Below are positions 7,526 through 14,986 of a DNA stretch of 47,107 nucleotides, in pieces. Each line of letters begins with the position of its first letter. The first letter of the stretch is position 1. The notes beneath the pieces were generated by a model. The model worked only from the letters and a program-made list of their open reading frames with translations. It searched no databases and was not told the DNA's origin. Location: positions 1-47,107 of the forward strand of contig SVBZ01000053.1 of the NCBI GenBank assembly GCA_015058575.1, given 5' to 3'. Origin of the DNA: Pseudoselenomonas ruminantium (GTDB taxonomy: Bacteria; Bacillota; Negativicutes; Selenomonadales; Selenomonadaceae). Both the position numbers and the translations under genes were made by a program.

Positions 7526-7867
7526 ATGCATGAAATGGCTCTGGCTGAGGGAATACTCGATATTGCCCTCGATTACGCAAAACAGAACAACGCGCAGAAA
7601 ATCAATGAGGTCGGTCTGCTGATCGGCGAGATGTCCGGGGTCGAGCAGGAATCGCTGCGATTTTCGTTTGCGATGCTGGTCAAGGGGACGATTGCCGAAG
7701 ATGCGGTGCTCAAGATCAAGACAGTGCCGCTTTTGGGGCAGTGCTCCAAGTGTGGCAAGAAGTTCCATGTCGACCATTATGATTTCTGGTGTCCCGAATG
7801 CAAGGACGGTGTCCTCAAGACGATTTCGGGACGTGAGATGCAGGTAGAGTATCTGGAGGTGGATTGA
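7526..7867 (+). CDS. hypA: Hydrogenase nickel incorporation protein HypA
   Basis: HypA is the zinc-containing nickel metallochaperone that partners HypB to load Ni into the large subunit. The family start MHEMAL places the nickel ligand His2 correctly, which fixes the start at 7526 after AGGAGGAA rather than an upstream in-frame ATG at 7454. The zinc site is the pair of CxxC motifs at Cys73/Cys76 and Cys89/Cys92. Length, 113 residues, is typical. Its stop abuts the hypB start. Confidence 0.95.
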   Translation: MHEMALAEGILDIALDYAKQNNAQKINEVGLLIGEMSGVEQESLRFSFAMLVKGTIAEDAVLKIKTVPLLGQCSKCGKKFHVDHYDFWCPECKDGVLKTISGREMQVEYLEVD

Positions 7868-8536
7868 ATGGCTGAGATTCAGGTCATGAAAAATATCCTG
7901 GGAGAGAACGACCGCGTAGCGGCTGAGAACCAGGCGATGTTTAAGGAGAAGGGCGTCTATGTCATTAATCTGATGGGGTCGCCGGGCGCAGGCAAGACGT
8001 CGGTGCTCGAAAAGACGATGGAGAAGCTCAAGGATAAACTCAGAATGGCAGTCATCGAGGGCGATCTGTTCACGAGCAAGGATGCGGATCGCATCGAGCG
8101 CCATGGCGTACCGGTCATCCAGATCAATACGGCTGGCGGCTGCCATCTCGATGCGCCGATGGTGCAGAAGGTGGCCAAGCAGATGGATTTAGACCAGCTG
8201 GATTTGCTGATTGTCGAGAATGTCGGCAATCTCGTCTGCCCCGCTGAATTTGCCGTGGGCGAGGATGACAAGGGCGTCGTGCTTTCGATTACGGAAGGCG
8301 ACGATAAGCCGATGAAGTATCCGCTGATTTTCAAGGAATCGGCGATTGCCCTGCTGAACAAGGTCGATATCCTGCCGTACTGCAATTTCGATATGGCTGC
8401 TGCCAAAGAGGACATCACGACGCTGCATCCAGGCATGCAGGTGCTCGAGGTATCGTGCACGACAGAGCAGGGAATCGCGGAATGGTGTGAGTGGCTGCGC
8501 AAACGAGTGGCGGATAAAAAGGCTGGCAGCAGGTAA
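7868..8536 (+). CDS. hypB: Hydrogenase maturation GTPase HypB (short form without N-terminal nickel motif)
   Basis: HypB is the SIMIBI-class GTPase that drives nickel insertion together with HypA. The P-loop GSPGAGKT is at residues 37-44, the GTP-specificity NKVD near 160, and the dimer-interface metal site ligands Cys92-His93 (GGCHLDA) and Cys124 (NLVCPA) are conserved. It starts MAEIQVMKN, so the MCxxCGC nickel-binding extension and His-rich linker of longer HypBs are missing. That motif is instead on the small protein at 7160. It begins one base after the hypA stop, so the two are coupled. Confidence 0.95.
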   Translation: MAEIQVMKNILGENDRVAAENQAMFKEKGVYVINLMGSPGAGKTSVLEKTMEKLKDKLRMAVIEGDLFTSKDADRIERHGVPVIQINTAGGCHLDAPMVQKVAKQMDLDQLDLLIVENVGNLVCPAEFAVGEDDKGVVLSITEGDDKPMKYPLIFKESAIALLNKVDILPYCNFDMAAAKEDITTLHPGMQVLEVSCTTEQGIAEWCEWLRKRVADKKAGSR

Positions 8537-8626
8537 GGGGGAGCATCGAAGGCGCGCGGACAGCCAAGGCATGCCAACGCTGCGCTTATAGCATCCCTTG
8601 CCTGCCCTCGCTTATGTAGAGCAAAA

Positions 8627-8674
8627 AGCCTTCCCCTCTGGGGAAGGTGGCAGCCGTAGGCTGACGGATGAGGG
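8627..8674 (+). repeat. REP-like double-hairpin unit
   Basis: Two adjacent hairpins: CCTTCCCC-TCT-GGGGAAGG and CAGCC-GTA-GGCTG, followed by ACGGATGAGG. Related units occur at 24233-24279, inside composite copy 2 (14791-14840) and, degenerate, in copy 3 (46845-46883). This one sits within the 158-base gap between hypB and the protease gene; the rest of that gap (8537-8626) shows no clear feature. Confidence 0.75.
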
Positions 8675-8694
8675 TTTAGGAGAGGTTTAATCAT

Positions 8695-9294
8695 ATGGCT
8701 GATGTATTTGGTAATGGCTCGGAGGCTGTGTCGAGCCTTGATAATGTCCTGCATCCGGCGGATGTGACGATTTTGGGTGTGGGCAATGTGATCCTGCGCG
8801 ATGAGGGGTTCGGGGTGCGTGTGGCAGAGTTCCTCGATGCGCATTACGAATTCCCGGAGAATGTGCAGATCGTCGATGGCGGTACGCTGGGCATCGAGCT
8901 CACGCAGTATGTGACAGGGACGAATAAGCTTTTGGTCATCGATTCGATCAATGGCGGGGCGGAGCCGGGGACGTTGTTCCGGTTCCATAATGATGATGTC
9001 ATGAGCCATTTTCAGGAGAAGATATCGGCGCACGAGGTCGGTATTCAGGATGTGCTGGCACTTCTGACAGTGACAGGACACAAGATTCCCGAGGTCGTGG
9101 TGATTGGCGCGCAGCCGTATGATCTTGAGGCTGGCGTTGAGCTGTCACCGGGGATGCAGAAGCTTATGCCGCAGGTCGCGGGGCAGGCGCTCAAGGAGCT
9201 TAAGGCCTGGGGCATAGAGCCGCGGGAGAAGGAGAATGCCGCAGCGCTTGATTTTGGAATCGTAGCCGAAGAGGCAATCAGGAGGGATTCATAA
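8695..9294 (+). CDS. hyaD: Hydrogenase large-subunit maturation endopeptidase (HyaD/HybD family)
   Basis: This nickel-sensing protease cuts the C-terminal tail of the large subunit after Ni insertion. The fold starts ILGVGNVILRDEGFG. The three metal ligands known from HybD are present: Glu in RDEGFG, Asp in VDGGTLG and His in SAHEVGI. At 199 residues it is slightly long for the family because of an about 20-residue N-terminal lead and a C-terminal extension. Its stop overlaps the hypC start (TAATG). The likely substrate is the hyaB product in the same operon. Confidence 0.93.
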   Translation: MADVFGNGSEAVSSLDNVLHPADVTILGVGNVILRDEGFGVRVAEFLDAHYEFPENVQIVDGGTLGIELTQYVTGTNKLLVIDSINGGAEPGTLFRFHNDDVMSHFQEKISAHEVGIQDVLALLTVTGHKIPEVVVIGAQPYDLEAGVELSPGMQKLMPQVAGQALKELKAWGIEPREKENAAALDFGIVAEEAIRRDS

Positions 9295-9551
9295 TGTGTC
9301 TGGCAGTACCAGCGAAAGTATTGGAAATCGATAATGCTATTGGCAAGGTGGAGATTGCCGGCGTCAGCCGTGAGGTCTCGATGATGCTTCTGCCGGAGGC
9401 CAAGCCTGGCGATTTCGTGCTTGTGCATGCGGGCTTTGCGATGCAGATCGTCGATGCGAAGGATGCCGAGGAGACGAATGCACTGCTGGCCGAGATGAAG
9501 GGAGCACCGCGTACTGTCGGCACGATTGAGGAGTCGGTCAATCATGGATAA
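9294..9551 (+). CDS. hypC: Hydrogenase assembly chaperone HypC/HybG
   Basis: HypC starts MCLAVP; the N-terminal Cys2 binds the Fe(CN)2CO unit and carries it between HypD and the large-subunit precursor. The small OB-like beta domain (IGKVEIAGVSREVSMMLLPEAKPGDFVLVHAGFAM) matches the family closely. Length is 85 residues. It overlaps the upstream stop by one base and the downstream hypD start by eight bases, which points to tight translational coupling with HypD, its physical partner. Confidence 0.95.
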   Translation: MCLAVPAKVLEIDNAIGKVEIAGVSREVSMMLLPEAKPGDFVLVHAGFAMQIVDAKDAEETNALLAEMKGAPRTVGTIEESVNHG

Positions 9552-10653
9552 AAAGGAAGAACGGGAGCTTGCCCGGCGGCTCGTGGCCGAGATAACGGCG
9601 CTGGCGGAAACGACAGGACGCAGGCTGCGCTTTATGGAGGTCTGCGGCACGCATACGGTGGCGATTTTCCGCGCGGGCATCCGCCAGCTGCTGCCGGCAA
9701 GTGTCGATCTCGTGTCGGGGCCAGGGTGTCCTGTATGTGTGACGCCGGATGATTATATGGATAAGGCCATTGCTTATGCGCAGCATTCCGATGTCATCAT
9801 CACGACTTTCGGGGATATGCTGAAAGTTCCGGGCACGAAGTCGAGCCTTGGCGAGGCCAAGACAAATGGTGCGGATATCCGCATCGTCTATTCGCCGCTC
9901 GATTCCATCCAAATAGCGAAGGATAATCCAGAGAAAAAAGTCGTGTTCCTCGCTGTCGGTTTCGAGACGACAGCACCGACGGCGGCAGCTACAGTGCTGG
10001 CGGCGGAAAAGCAAGGTGTAAAGAATCTCTTTATGCTGTCGGCGCAGAAACTCGTGCCGCCGGTCATGGAGGCACTGCTAAGCGATGAGCAGGTGCATGT
10101 CGATGGCTTTATCCTGCCGGGGCATGTTTCTGTCGTGACGGGAACGGGTATCTATGAGCCTATCGTGCAGAAGTATCATGTGCCAGGCGTGGTCACGGGC
10201 TTTGAGCCGCTGCAGATCCTGCGCGCGCTCTATCGTCTCGTCAAGCAGGTCGCAAATGGCGAGGCCAAGGTCGAAAATGAGTATGAGGATGTCGTGCGCC
10301 CAGAAGGCAATCCGGTATCGCAGCGCATCACGGCTACGGTCTATGAGCCTGCGGATACGGGCTGGCGCGGCATGGGAATCGTGCCGCTGTCAGGGCTTAA
10401 GATGCGAGCAGAATACGCTGCCTTTGATATTGAGCAGGTCATGCCGTTGCCGGCAGGCGAACTGCCGCCAGCCAAGAAGACGGCCTGCCGCTGCGGCGAA
10501 GTCTTGCGCGGCATCGTGACGCCGCAGGAATGCCCGTTGTTTGGCAAGGCCTGTGTGCCGACGCATGCTGTCGGGCCTTGCATGGTATCGGTTGAAGGCG
10601 TCTGCGCGGCTTGGTTCAAGTATGGACAGGGGAGATTCGAATATGGTAAGTGA
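9544..10653 (+). CDS. hypD: Hydrogenase formation protein HypD
   Basis: HypD is the iron-sulfur scaffold on which Fe(CN)2CO is assembled with HypC and HypE. Conserved elements are visible: EVCGTHT (Cys34), the redox motif SGPGCPVC (Cys62, Cys65), the GFETT block and a C-terminal Cys cluster (CRCGEVLRG, ECPLFGKAC, GPCMVS) that holds the 4Fe-4S cluster. Start is ATG 9544, preceded by GAGGAG; an in-frame TTG at 9526 is less likely. Length, 369 residues, is normal. It overlaps hypC by 8 and hypE by 11 bases. Confidence 0.95.
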   Translation: MDKKEERELARRLVAEITALAETTGRRLRFMEVCGTHTVAIFRAGIRQLLPASVDLVSGPGCPVCVTPDDYMDKAIAYAQHSDVIITTFGDMLKVPGTKSSLGEAKTNGADIRIVYSPLDSIQIAKDNPEKKVVFLAVGFETTAPTAAATVLAAEKQGVKNLFMLSAQKLVPPVMEALLSDEQVHVDGFILPGHVSVVTGTGIYEPIVQKYHVPGVVTGFEPLQILRALYRLVKQVANGEAKVENEYEDVVRPEGNPVSQRITATVYEPADTGWRGMGIVPLSGLKMRAEYAAFDIEQVMPLPAGELPPAKKTACRCGEVLRGIVTPQECPLFGKACVPTHAVGPCMVSVEGVCAAWFKYGQGRFEYGK

Positions 10654-11650
10654 TAAGGTGACACTCGCGCATGGCGCGGGCGGTAAAATGAGCCAGGAGC
10701 TCATGGAGGAAGTCATCCTGCCGGCCTATGGCAATCCGCTGCTGGAGGAGATGCACGATGGTGCGCAGGTGCAGATGAGCGGACAGGTGGCGTTTACGAC
10801 GGATTCCTATGTGGTCCAGCCGCTGTTCTTTGCCGGGGGCAATATCGGCAAGCTCGCGGTTTGTGGTACGGTCAACGATCTTTCCATGACAGGTGCGATC
10901 CCGCGGTATATCTCGGCCGGACTTATCATCGAGGAGGGTTTTCCGGTAAAAGATCTCAAGGAGATCCTGGCGACGATGCGCCAGATGGCAGACGAAGCAG
11001 GCATCTATATCGTCACGGGCGATACGAAGGTCGTCGAGAAGGGCAAGGCCGATGGCATTTTCATCAATACCGCTGGTATCGGCGATGTCATCCGGGGGAC
11101 GCATATCTCGCCAAAGAATGTGAAGCCAGGCATGAAGGTTATCTTGTCGGGCTATATTGGCGACCATGCGGCGGCTATCCTGGCTGGCCGTCATGGCCTT
11201 ACCCTTCCCGATACAGTCAAGACCGACTGCGCGCCGCTCTGCCATATGACTAAGGCTATGCTTGAGGCAGCGCCGGATATTGCCGTGCTGCGCGACCCGA
11301 CCCGCGGTGGCGTGGCAGCGGTGCTCAATGAGATAGCTGTGGCTTCGGATTGCGGCATCCTCATTGACGAGGAGGATTTGCCCATTCATGAGGAGGTACA
11401 GGGGGTCTGCGATATCCTAGGCTTTGATCCGCTTTACTTGGCCAATGAGGGCAAATGTGTGGCGTTTGTGCCGGCTGACGAGGCACAGGGAGTGCTTTCG
11501 GTCATGCGGGCCAATAAATACGGCCGCGATGCGCGCATCATCGGCGAAGTCACGGAGACAGCCAAGGGACAGGTCGGCCTGCGCACGGCCATCGGCGGCA
11601 TCCGCGTCGTCGATATGCCGCTCGGGAATCTTGTGCCGCGCATCTGCTGA
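10643..11650 (+). CDS. hypE: Hydrogenase expression/formation protein HypE
   Basis: HypE dehydrates the thiocarboxamide on its own C-terminal cysteine to thiocyanate, the source of the cyanide ligands. The protein begins MVSDKVTLAHGAGGKM and ends PRIC, keeping the essential terminal Cys335. PurM-like ATP-binding features (TDSYVVQPLFF, DPTRGGVA) are present. Start 10643 follows CAGGGGAG and overlaps the hypD end; an in-frame ATG farther upstream gives an implausible extension. HypF, which makes the carbamoyl adduct that HypE needs, is not encoded in the window and must come from elsewhere if the enzyme is active. Confidence 0.95.
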   Translation: MVSDKVTLAHGAGGKMSQELMEEVILPAYGNPLLEEMHDGAQVQMSGQVAFTTDSYVVQPLFFAGGNIGKLAVCGTVNDLSMTGAIPRYISAGLIIEEGFPVKDLKEILATMRQMADEAGIYIVTGDTKVVEKGKADGIFINTAGIGDVIRGTHISPKNVKPGMKVILSGYIGDHAAAILAGRHGLTLPDTVKTDCAPLCHMTKAMLEAAPDIAVLRDPTRGGVAAVLNEIAVASDCGILIDEEDLPIHEEVQGVCDILGFDPLYLANEGKCVAFVPADEAQGVLSVMRANKYGRDARIIGEVTETAKGQVGLRTAIGGIRVVDMPLGNLVPRIC

Positions 11651-11685
11651 TCTTTGCGGTAAAGCAAATCTTAATCTTGCAGCTA

Positions 11686-11715
11686 TTGACGCCTGTGCGT
11701 CTGCTCCTCTATAAT
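11686..11715 (+). promoter_or_regulatory. Sigma-70 type promoter
   Basis: TTGACG, an 18-base spacer and TATAAT lie 45 bases upstream of the exported-protein gene at 11760. Confidence 0.7.
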
Positions 11716-11759
11716 GAAAGGCGTTCAAAGATTTTAGTATAGAGGGAAGCGAAACATTG

Positions 11760-12227
11760 ATGATAAAAAAGCGTGTCCTGCCAGTATTGCTGGCAGCTTT
11801 GCTGCTCTTCAGCGGTACTTGCCTGGCAGAGAATATGCAGTTCGTGGATGCCAACGGTGCCACGGGTTACTATGTCGACGTGGATTCGATTGAGTTTTCG
11901 ACCGATAAGGTCTGGATCCAGCCAGATCCAATCCCGGCGCAGGAGCCGGGGAGGCCGGCCGTAGTGCCGCAGGGGTATATGGCAGATGTTGAAATCGTGA
12001 CGGCCCGCGTCGCCGTCATCAAGGCGCGGCAGAACCGCCGGTTCATTTATCGCATGCGCTTCAATCCGACGCAGTCGACATATCAGATCCTGTCGTCGGT
12101 TACGCAGCAGTATGATACGCGCACAACCCTGCAAACGAACAATACGCCGCTTACGGCAACGGGGTATTCTGTCTCGTCGCCGATGCATGAGATGGTAGAC
12201 TTCATCTATGAGCAGCCGCGCAAATAA
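11760..12227 (+). CDS. Exported protein of unknown function
   Basis: This is a 155-residue protein with a clear Sec signal peptide (MIKKR, then a leucine-rich core, cleavage near CLA-EN). The mature part starts QFVDANGATGYYVDVDSI and resembles in outline small periplasmic proteins with a repeated beta pattern; I do not recognise a named family with confidence. There are no cysteines in the mature part and no membrane helix. ATG 11760 follows AGAGGGAAG. It has its own promoter and terminator, so it is a single-gene unit unrelated to the hydrogenase operon. Confidence 0.8.
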   Translation: MIKKRVLPVLLAALLLFSGTCLAENMQFVDANGATGYYVDVDSIEFSTDKVWIQPDPIPAQEPGRPAVVPQGYMADVEIVTARVAVIKARQNRRFIYRMRFNPTQSTYQILSSVTQQYDTRTTLQTNNTPLTATGYSVSSPMHEMVDFIYEQPRK

Positions 12228-12233
12228 GGAATC

Positions 12234-12264
12234 AGAGCTTCCTCTGTCTGGAGGAGGCTCTTTT
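12234..12264 (+). terminator. Rho-independent terminator
   Basis: An 11-bp stem AGAGCTTCCTC/GAGGAGGCTCT (one G.U pair) is followed by TTTT. Confidence 0.8.
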
Positions 12265-12312
12265 GCATGGTGACGCTAGGAAAGATTTCACAAAATAACA
12301 GGAGGGATTCTT

Positions 12313-13257
12313 ATGACGGAACATGCTGCGCTCAAGCAGCGGACGGCCTGGCTGTCCATCTTTTCGAATACGACGCTTGTCATACTGAAGCTGATTGTCG
12401 GTCTTTATGTTGGCGCTGTGAGCCTTGTTTCTGAGGCTTTGCATTCAGGTGTCGATCTCATTGCAGCACTCATTGCGTTCTGGGCGGTAAAAAAATCGCT
12501 GGTACCGCCGGATGAGGAGCATGATTATGGGCATGGCAAGTTCGAGAACCTGTCGGCGGCGGTCGAAGCCCTGCTGATTGTCGGGGCGGCTGTAGGCATT
12601 GTCTATGAATCGGCGCAAAAGTTCCAGTCTGCGGAGGTTCCTGAAGAACTGGGCTATGGCATCCTCATTATGCTCGTATCAATAGGTGTCAATATCCTGG
12701 TCTCGCGGCGGCTGATTCATGTCGCCAAAATCACGGGGTCGCAGGCGCTTGAGGCTGATGGCCTGCATTTGCAGTCCGATGTCTGGACCTCGGTCGGTGT
12801 CCTTATTGGCTTGGCACTTATGCAGCTTACGGGCTGGGCCTGGCTGGACCCTGCCATTGCTATCCTTGTTGCTGGGATTATCTTCCGTGCGGGCTGGCGC
12901 ATGGTCACGGAATCGGCCATGGAACTTACGGATGCGAGCCTGCCGGCTGAGCAGGAGCAGCGCATAACCCAGATCATCGAGAGCGTTCCCGAGGTGCGCA
13001 GCTGCCATTGCCTGCGTACGCGCAAATCGGGATCGTACAAGCTGCTTGATGTGCATGTGCTGTTTGATGGCAATATGCATCTGTCGCATGTCCATGCGGT
13101 CTGTGATGAGCTGGAAGAGCTTATCCGCGCGGAACTCGGCACGTTCGATATCCTGATTCATCCGGAACCTGACGGTTCCCATGCCCCCGAGACGAAATCA
13201 AGCCATTATGAGGAATCCCAGCAAAAGATTACTGCGGATGATTTAAGCCGGCATTAA
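12313..13257 (+). CDS. Cation diffusion facilitator (CDF) family transporter
   Basis: This is a 314-residue CDF antiporter exporting Zn, Fe, Mn or a similar divalent ion in exchange for protons. Six hydrophobic segments occupy about residues 10-210. The transport-site residues are visible as HSGVD in helix 2 and HLQSD in helix 5, with HDYGHGKFE in the loop between. The cytoplasmic dimerisation domain (residues 210-290) ends in IHPEPDG. The extreme C-terminus is polar and His-containing. Ion preference cannot be set from sequence. It follows AGGAGGG at good spacing. Confidence 0.92.
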   Translation: MTEHAALKQRTAWLSIFSNTTLVILKLIVGLYVGAVSLVSEALHSGVDLIAALIAFWAVKKSLVPPDEEHDYGHGKFENLSAAVEALLIVGAAVGIVYESAQKFQSAEVPEELGYGILIMLVSIGVNILVSRRLIHVAKITGSQALEADGLHLQSDVWTSVGVLIGLALMQLTGWAWLDPAIAILVAGIIFRAGWRMVTESAMELTDASLPAEQEQRITQIIESVPEVRSCHCLRTRKSGSYKLLDVHVLFDGNMHLSHVHAVCDELEELIRAELGTFDILIHPEPDGSHAPETKSSHYEESQQKITADDLSRH

Positions 13258-13275
13258 TCGGTATTTTAGCAGGAT

Positions 13276-13307
13276 TTCAAGTTTTTTATCCGGAAGTATG
13301 GTACAAT
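13276..13307 (+). promoter_or_regulatory. Possible promoter
   Basis: TACAAT (13302-13307) is a good -10 element, but no strong -35 is seen; TTCAAG at 13276 has 20-base spacing. Confidence 0.35.
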
Positions 13308-13343
13308 AGATACCGAGTTCATTTTGAAACGGAGGAGATAGTA

Positions 13344-14270
13344 ATGAGATTCCGCAAAGTATGCAGTATGTTTTTGAGCGCTGTGATGCTGGCATCGTCC
13401 ATGAGCATGGCTGCCGCTGCAACGCCGGCCACGGTACAGGACAAGCTGGCCATGATTGAGAAGGATACCTACGGGGTCGAGCAGACGGGGGCCATCACGG
13501 AGCGCATCAATAAGCTTGAGCGTGACTTCAATGGTGCACATCGCTCGGGCAGCATGATGGCCCGTGTCGATGCCATATACCACGAGCTATACACGAATGG
13601 TTCGTCGCCATCGACCCTTGCGGAGCTCAATGCTATCGAGTGGAACATCGATCATGAGGTCAGCATGAATCCGGTCGAGAAACGCGTGGCGGATATGGAG
13701 ATGTCCATTAGCGGCAAGACGTCGGAGGGCACCTATGACCAGCGCATCAAATCGCTTGCGAAGCTGTCGTTCGGTTCTGAGACGCTGCCTGTAGAGCAGG
13801 TCAATGTGCCGGCCAATACGCTTATCAAGGTAGCGCTTGTCGATCCGGTCAATGCCAAGAACCTCAAGGCAGGCGATATCGTCCGCTTCAAGGTAGCCCA
13901 GGATGTTATCGTGAGCGACCATCTGGTATTTGCCAAGGGGGCACCGGGCGAAGGCAAGGTACAGAAAGTCGAGCAGGCCAAGAACTTCGGCCGCAATGCG
14001 GAAGTGAAAATTGACTTCTATAAGACTAAGGCCATCGAAGGCACGGATGTGGAAACGCTGCTGGGAGCTGAGGCCGAAAAAGAGATGAAGAACCTCGCCA
14101 TGGCTGCTGGTGCCAGCCTCGCCGGCATGGTAATCCTTGGACCTATCGGCATTATTGGCGGTGCGTTTGTCAAAGGCAAGAACATTGACCTGCCTGAGGG
14201 CACGGAGTTCTATATCCAGACCAAGGCCGATACGCTGCTTTACGGTGTAGCTACGACGGCGGCCGAATAA
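13344..14270 (+). CDS. Exported repeat protein with C-terminal hydrophobic glycine-rich segment
   Basis: This is a 308-residue protein with a Sec signal peptide cut near AAA-AT. Residues 32-150 contain about four copies of a roughly 20-residue helical unit of the form R-I-x-x-L-E-x4-G-x4-G, for example RINKLERDFNGAHRSGSMMA. A central beta-rich domain (about 155-235, VPANTLIKVALVDPVNAKNL) is followed by a hydrophobic Gly/Ala-rich stretch (about 250-275) and a final strand. I do not recognise a named family. The architecture suggests an envelope-associated structural protein. AGGAG precedes the ATG and a terminator follows at 14291. Confidence 0.8.
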   Translation: MRFRKVCSMFLSAVMLASSMSMAAAATPATVQDKLAMIEKDTYGVEQTGAITERINKLERDFNGAHRSGSMMARVDAIYHELYTNGSSPSTLAELNAIEWNIDHEVSMNPVEKRVADMEMSISGKTSEGTYDQRIKSLAKLSFGSETLPVEQVNVPANTLIKVALVDPVNAKNLKAGDIVRFKVAQDVIVSDHLVFAKGAPGEGKVQKVEQAKNFGRNAEVKIDFYKTKAIEGTDVETLLGAEAEKEMKNLAMAAGASLAGMVILGPIGIIGGAFVKGKNIDLPEGTEFYIQTKADTLLYGVATTAAE

Positions 14271-14290
14271 GTGAGATGAATATGGTAGAG

Positions 14291-14326
14291 GTCCGCTGGC
14301 TCTGAATAGGGCCGGCGGGCTTTTTC
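14291..14326 (+). terminator. Rho-independent terminator
   Basis: A 12-bp stem GTCCGCTGGCTC/GGGCCGGCGGGC with three G.U pairs and a 6-base loop is followed by TTTTT. Confidence 0.8.
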
Positions 14327-14334
14327 CGTTAAGA

Positions 14335-14866
14335 AAATTGCAGTTTGTCGGTGAGTGCGTGCTTAAAATAAACTTGGAAGAGCTCAGCTTGGGTGGGGGC
14401 GGGTACACTTTTTCTCCGCTCCCGCTAAATGACCCGCGCGGATGCTTTCGTACGTACCTAGCGACATGTGCCGGGCAGGCCGGCGGCACGCCAATACATC
14501 GTGTCGTTCTAGATAGTATCAGCTGCGGGCCATCCCTCACTGCGTTCGGGCAGCCGCTCCCGCTACGAAGAAAGTGTACCCGCCCCCGCCCTCTGCTAGG
14601 TTTGGATAAACCTGTACAGCTGCGGCGATAAGCTATGAATTACATCGATGTGCTTGTTACGGGAGAAACGGTTCGTGCAAACTTGTACATGCGGATGTCA
14701 GGGGCGAACGGCCCATTTAAGCGGAAACAGAAAAAGCACTACCCCGTGAACCCCGCGCTTCGCAGTATCGGGATTCCATACGGACGCATACACCTCATCC
14801 GAGCGCTTCGCGCCCACCTTCCCCTCGGTAAGGGGAAGGCTAAAACTGACCGGCAAACTGCAATTT
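14335..14866 (+). repeat. Composite intergenic repeat, copy 2 (complete, with terminal inverted repeats)
   Basis: About 532 bases bounded by near-identical inverted ends, AAATTGCAGTTTGTCGGT on the left and the complement of AAATTGCAGTTTGCCGGT on the right. The left two thirds match copy 1 in opposite orientation. The right third matches the start of copy 3. An internal inverted repeat (14391-14412 with 14571-14591) could form a long stem. A REP unit in reverse orientation is embedded at 14791-14840. No target-site duplication is evident. No convincing gene lies inside; open frames here are not under codon-level constraint compared with copy 1. Confidence 0.8.
14791..14840 (-). repeat. REP-like unit inside composite copy 2
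   Basis: The reverse complement reads GCCTTCCCCT...AGGGGAAGG, then GGGCGCGAAGCGCTCGG and ATGAGGTG. It is almost the same as the unit at 24233-24279, which shows that REP units and the larger element share modules. Confidence 0.75.
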
Positions 14867-14906
14867 GTGGCAATTATGAGGCGGGGATGCTGGCGGCCCC
14901 TTTTTA

Positions 14907-14935
14907 TTGCGGGAAATGCATTTCTGTTATATTAT
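14907..14935 (+). promoter_or_regulatory. Putative promoter of the envelope block
   Basis: TTGCGG, a 17-base spacer and TATTAT lie just downstream of composite repeat copy 2 and about 50 bases before the LptD-like gene. Confidence 0.45.
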
Positions 14936-14986
14936 TAGAGTGGTGTGTTTAAATTCAAACGAATGGTACAGAAGGAGATCCTTTTG

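Noticed and set aside
8537..8626. A possible small RNA or gene between hypB and the protease gene
   Set aside because: No promoter, ribosome site or stable fold other than the REP unit is evident.
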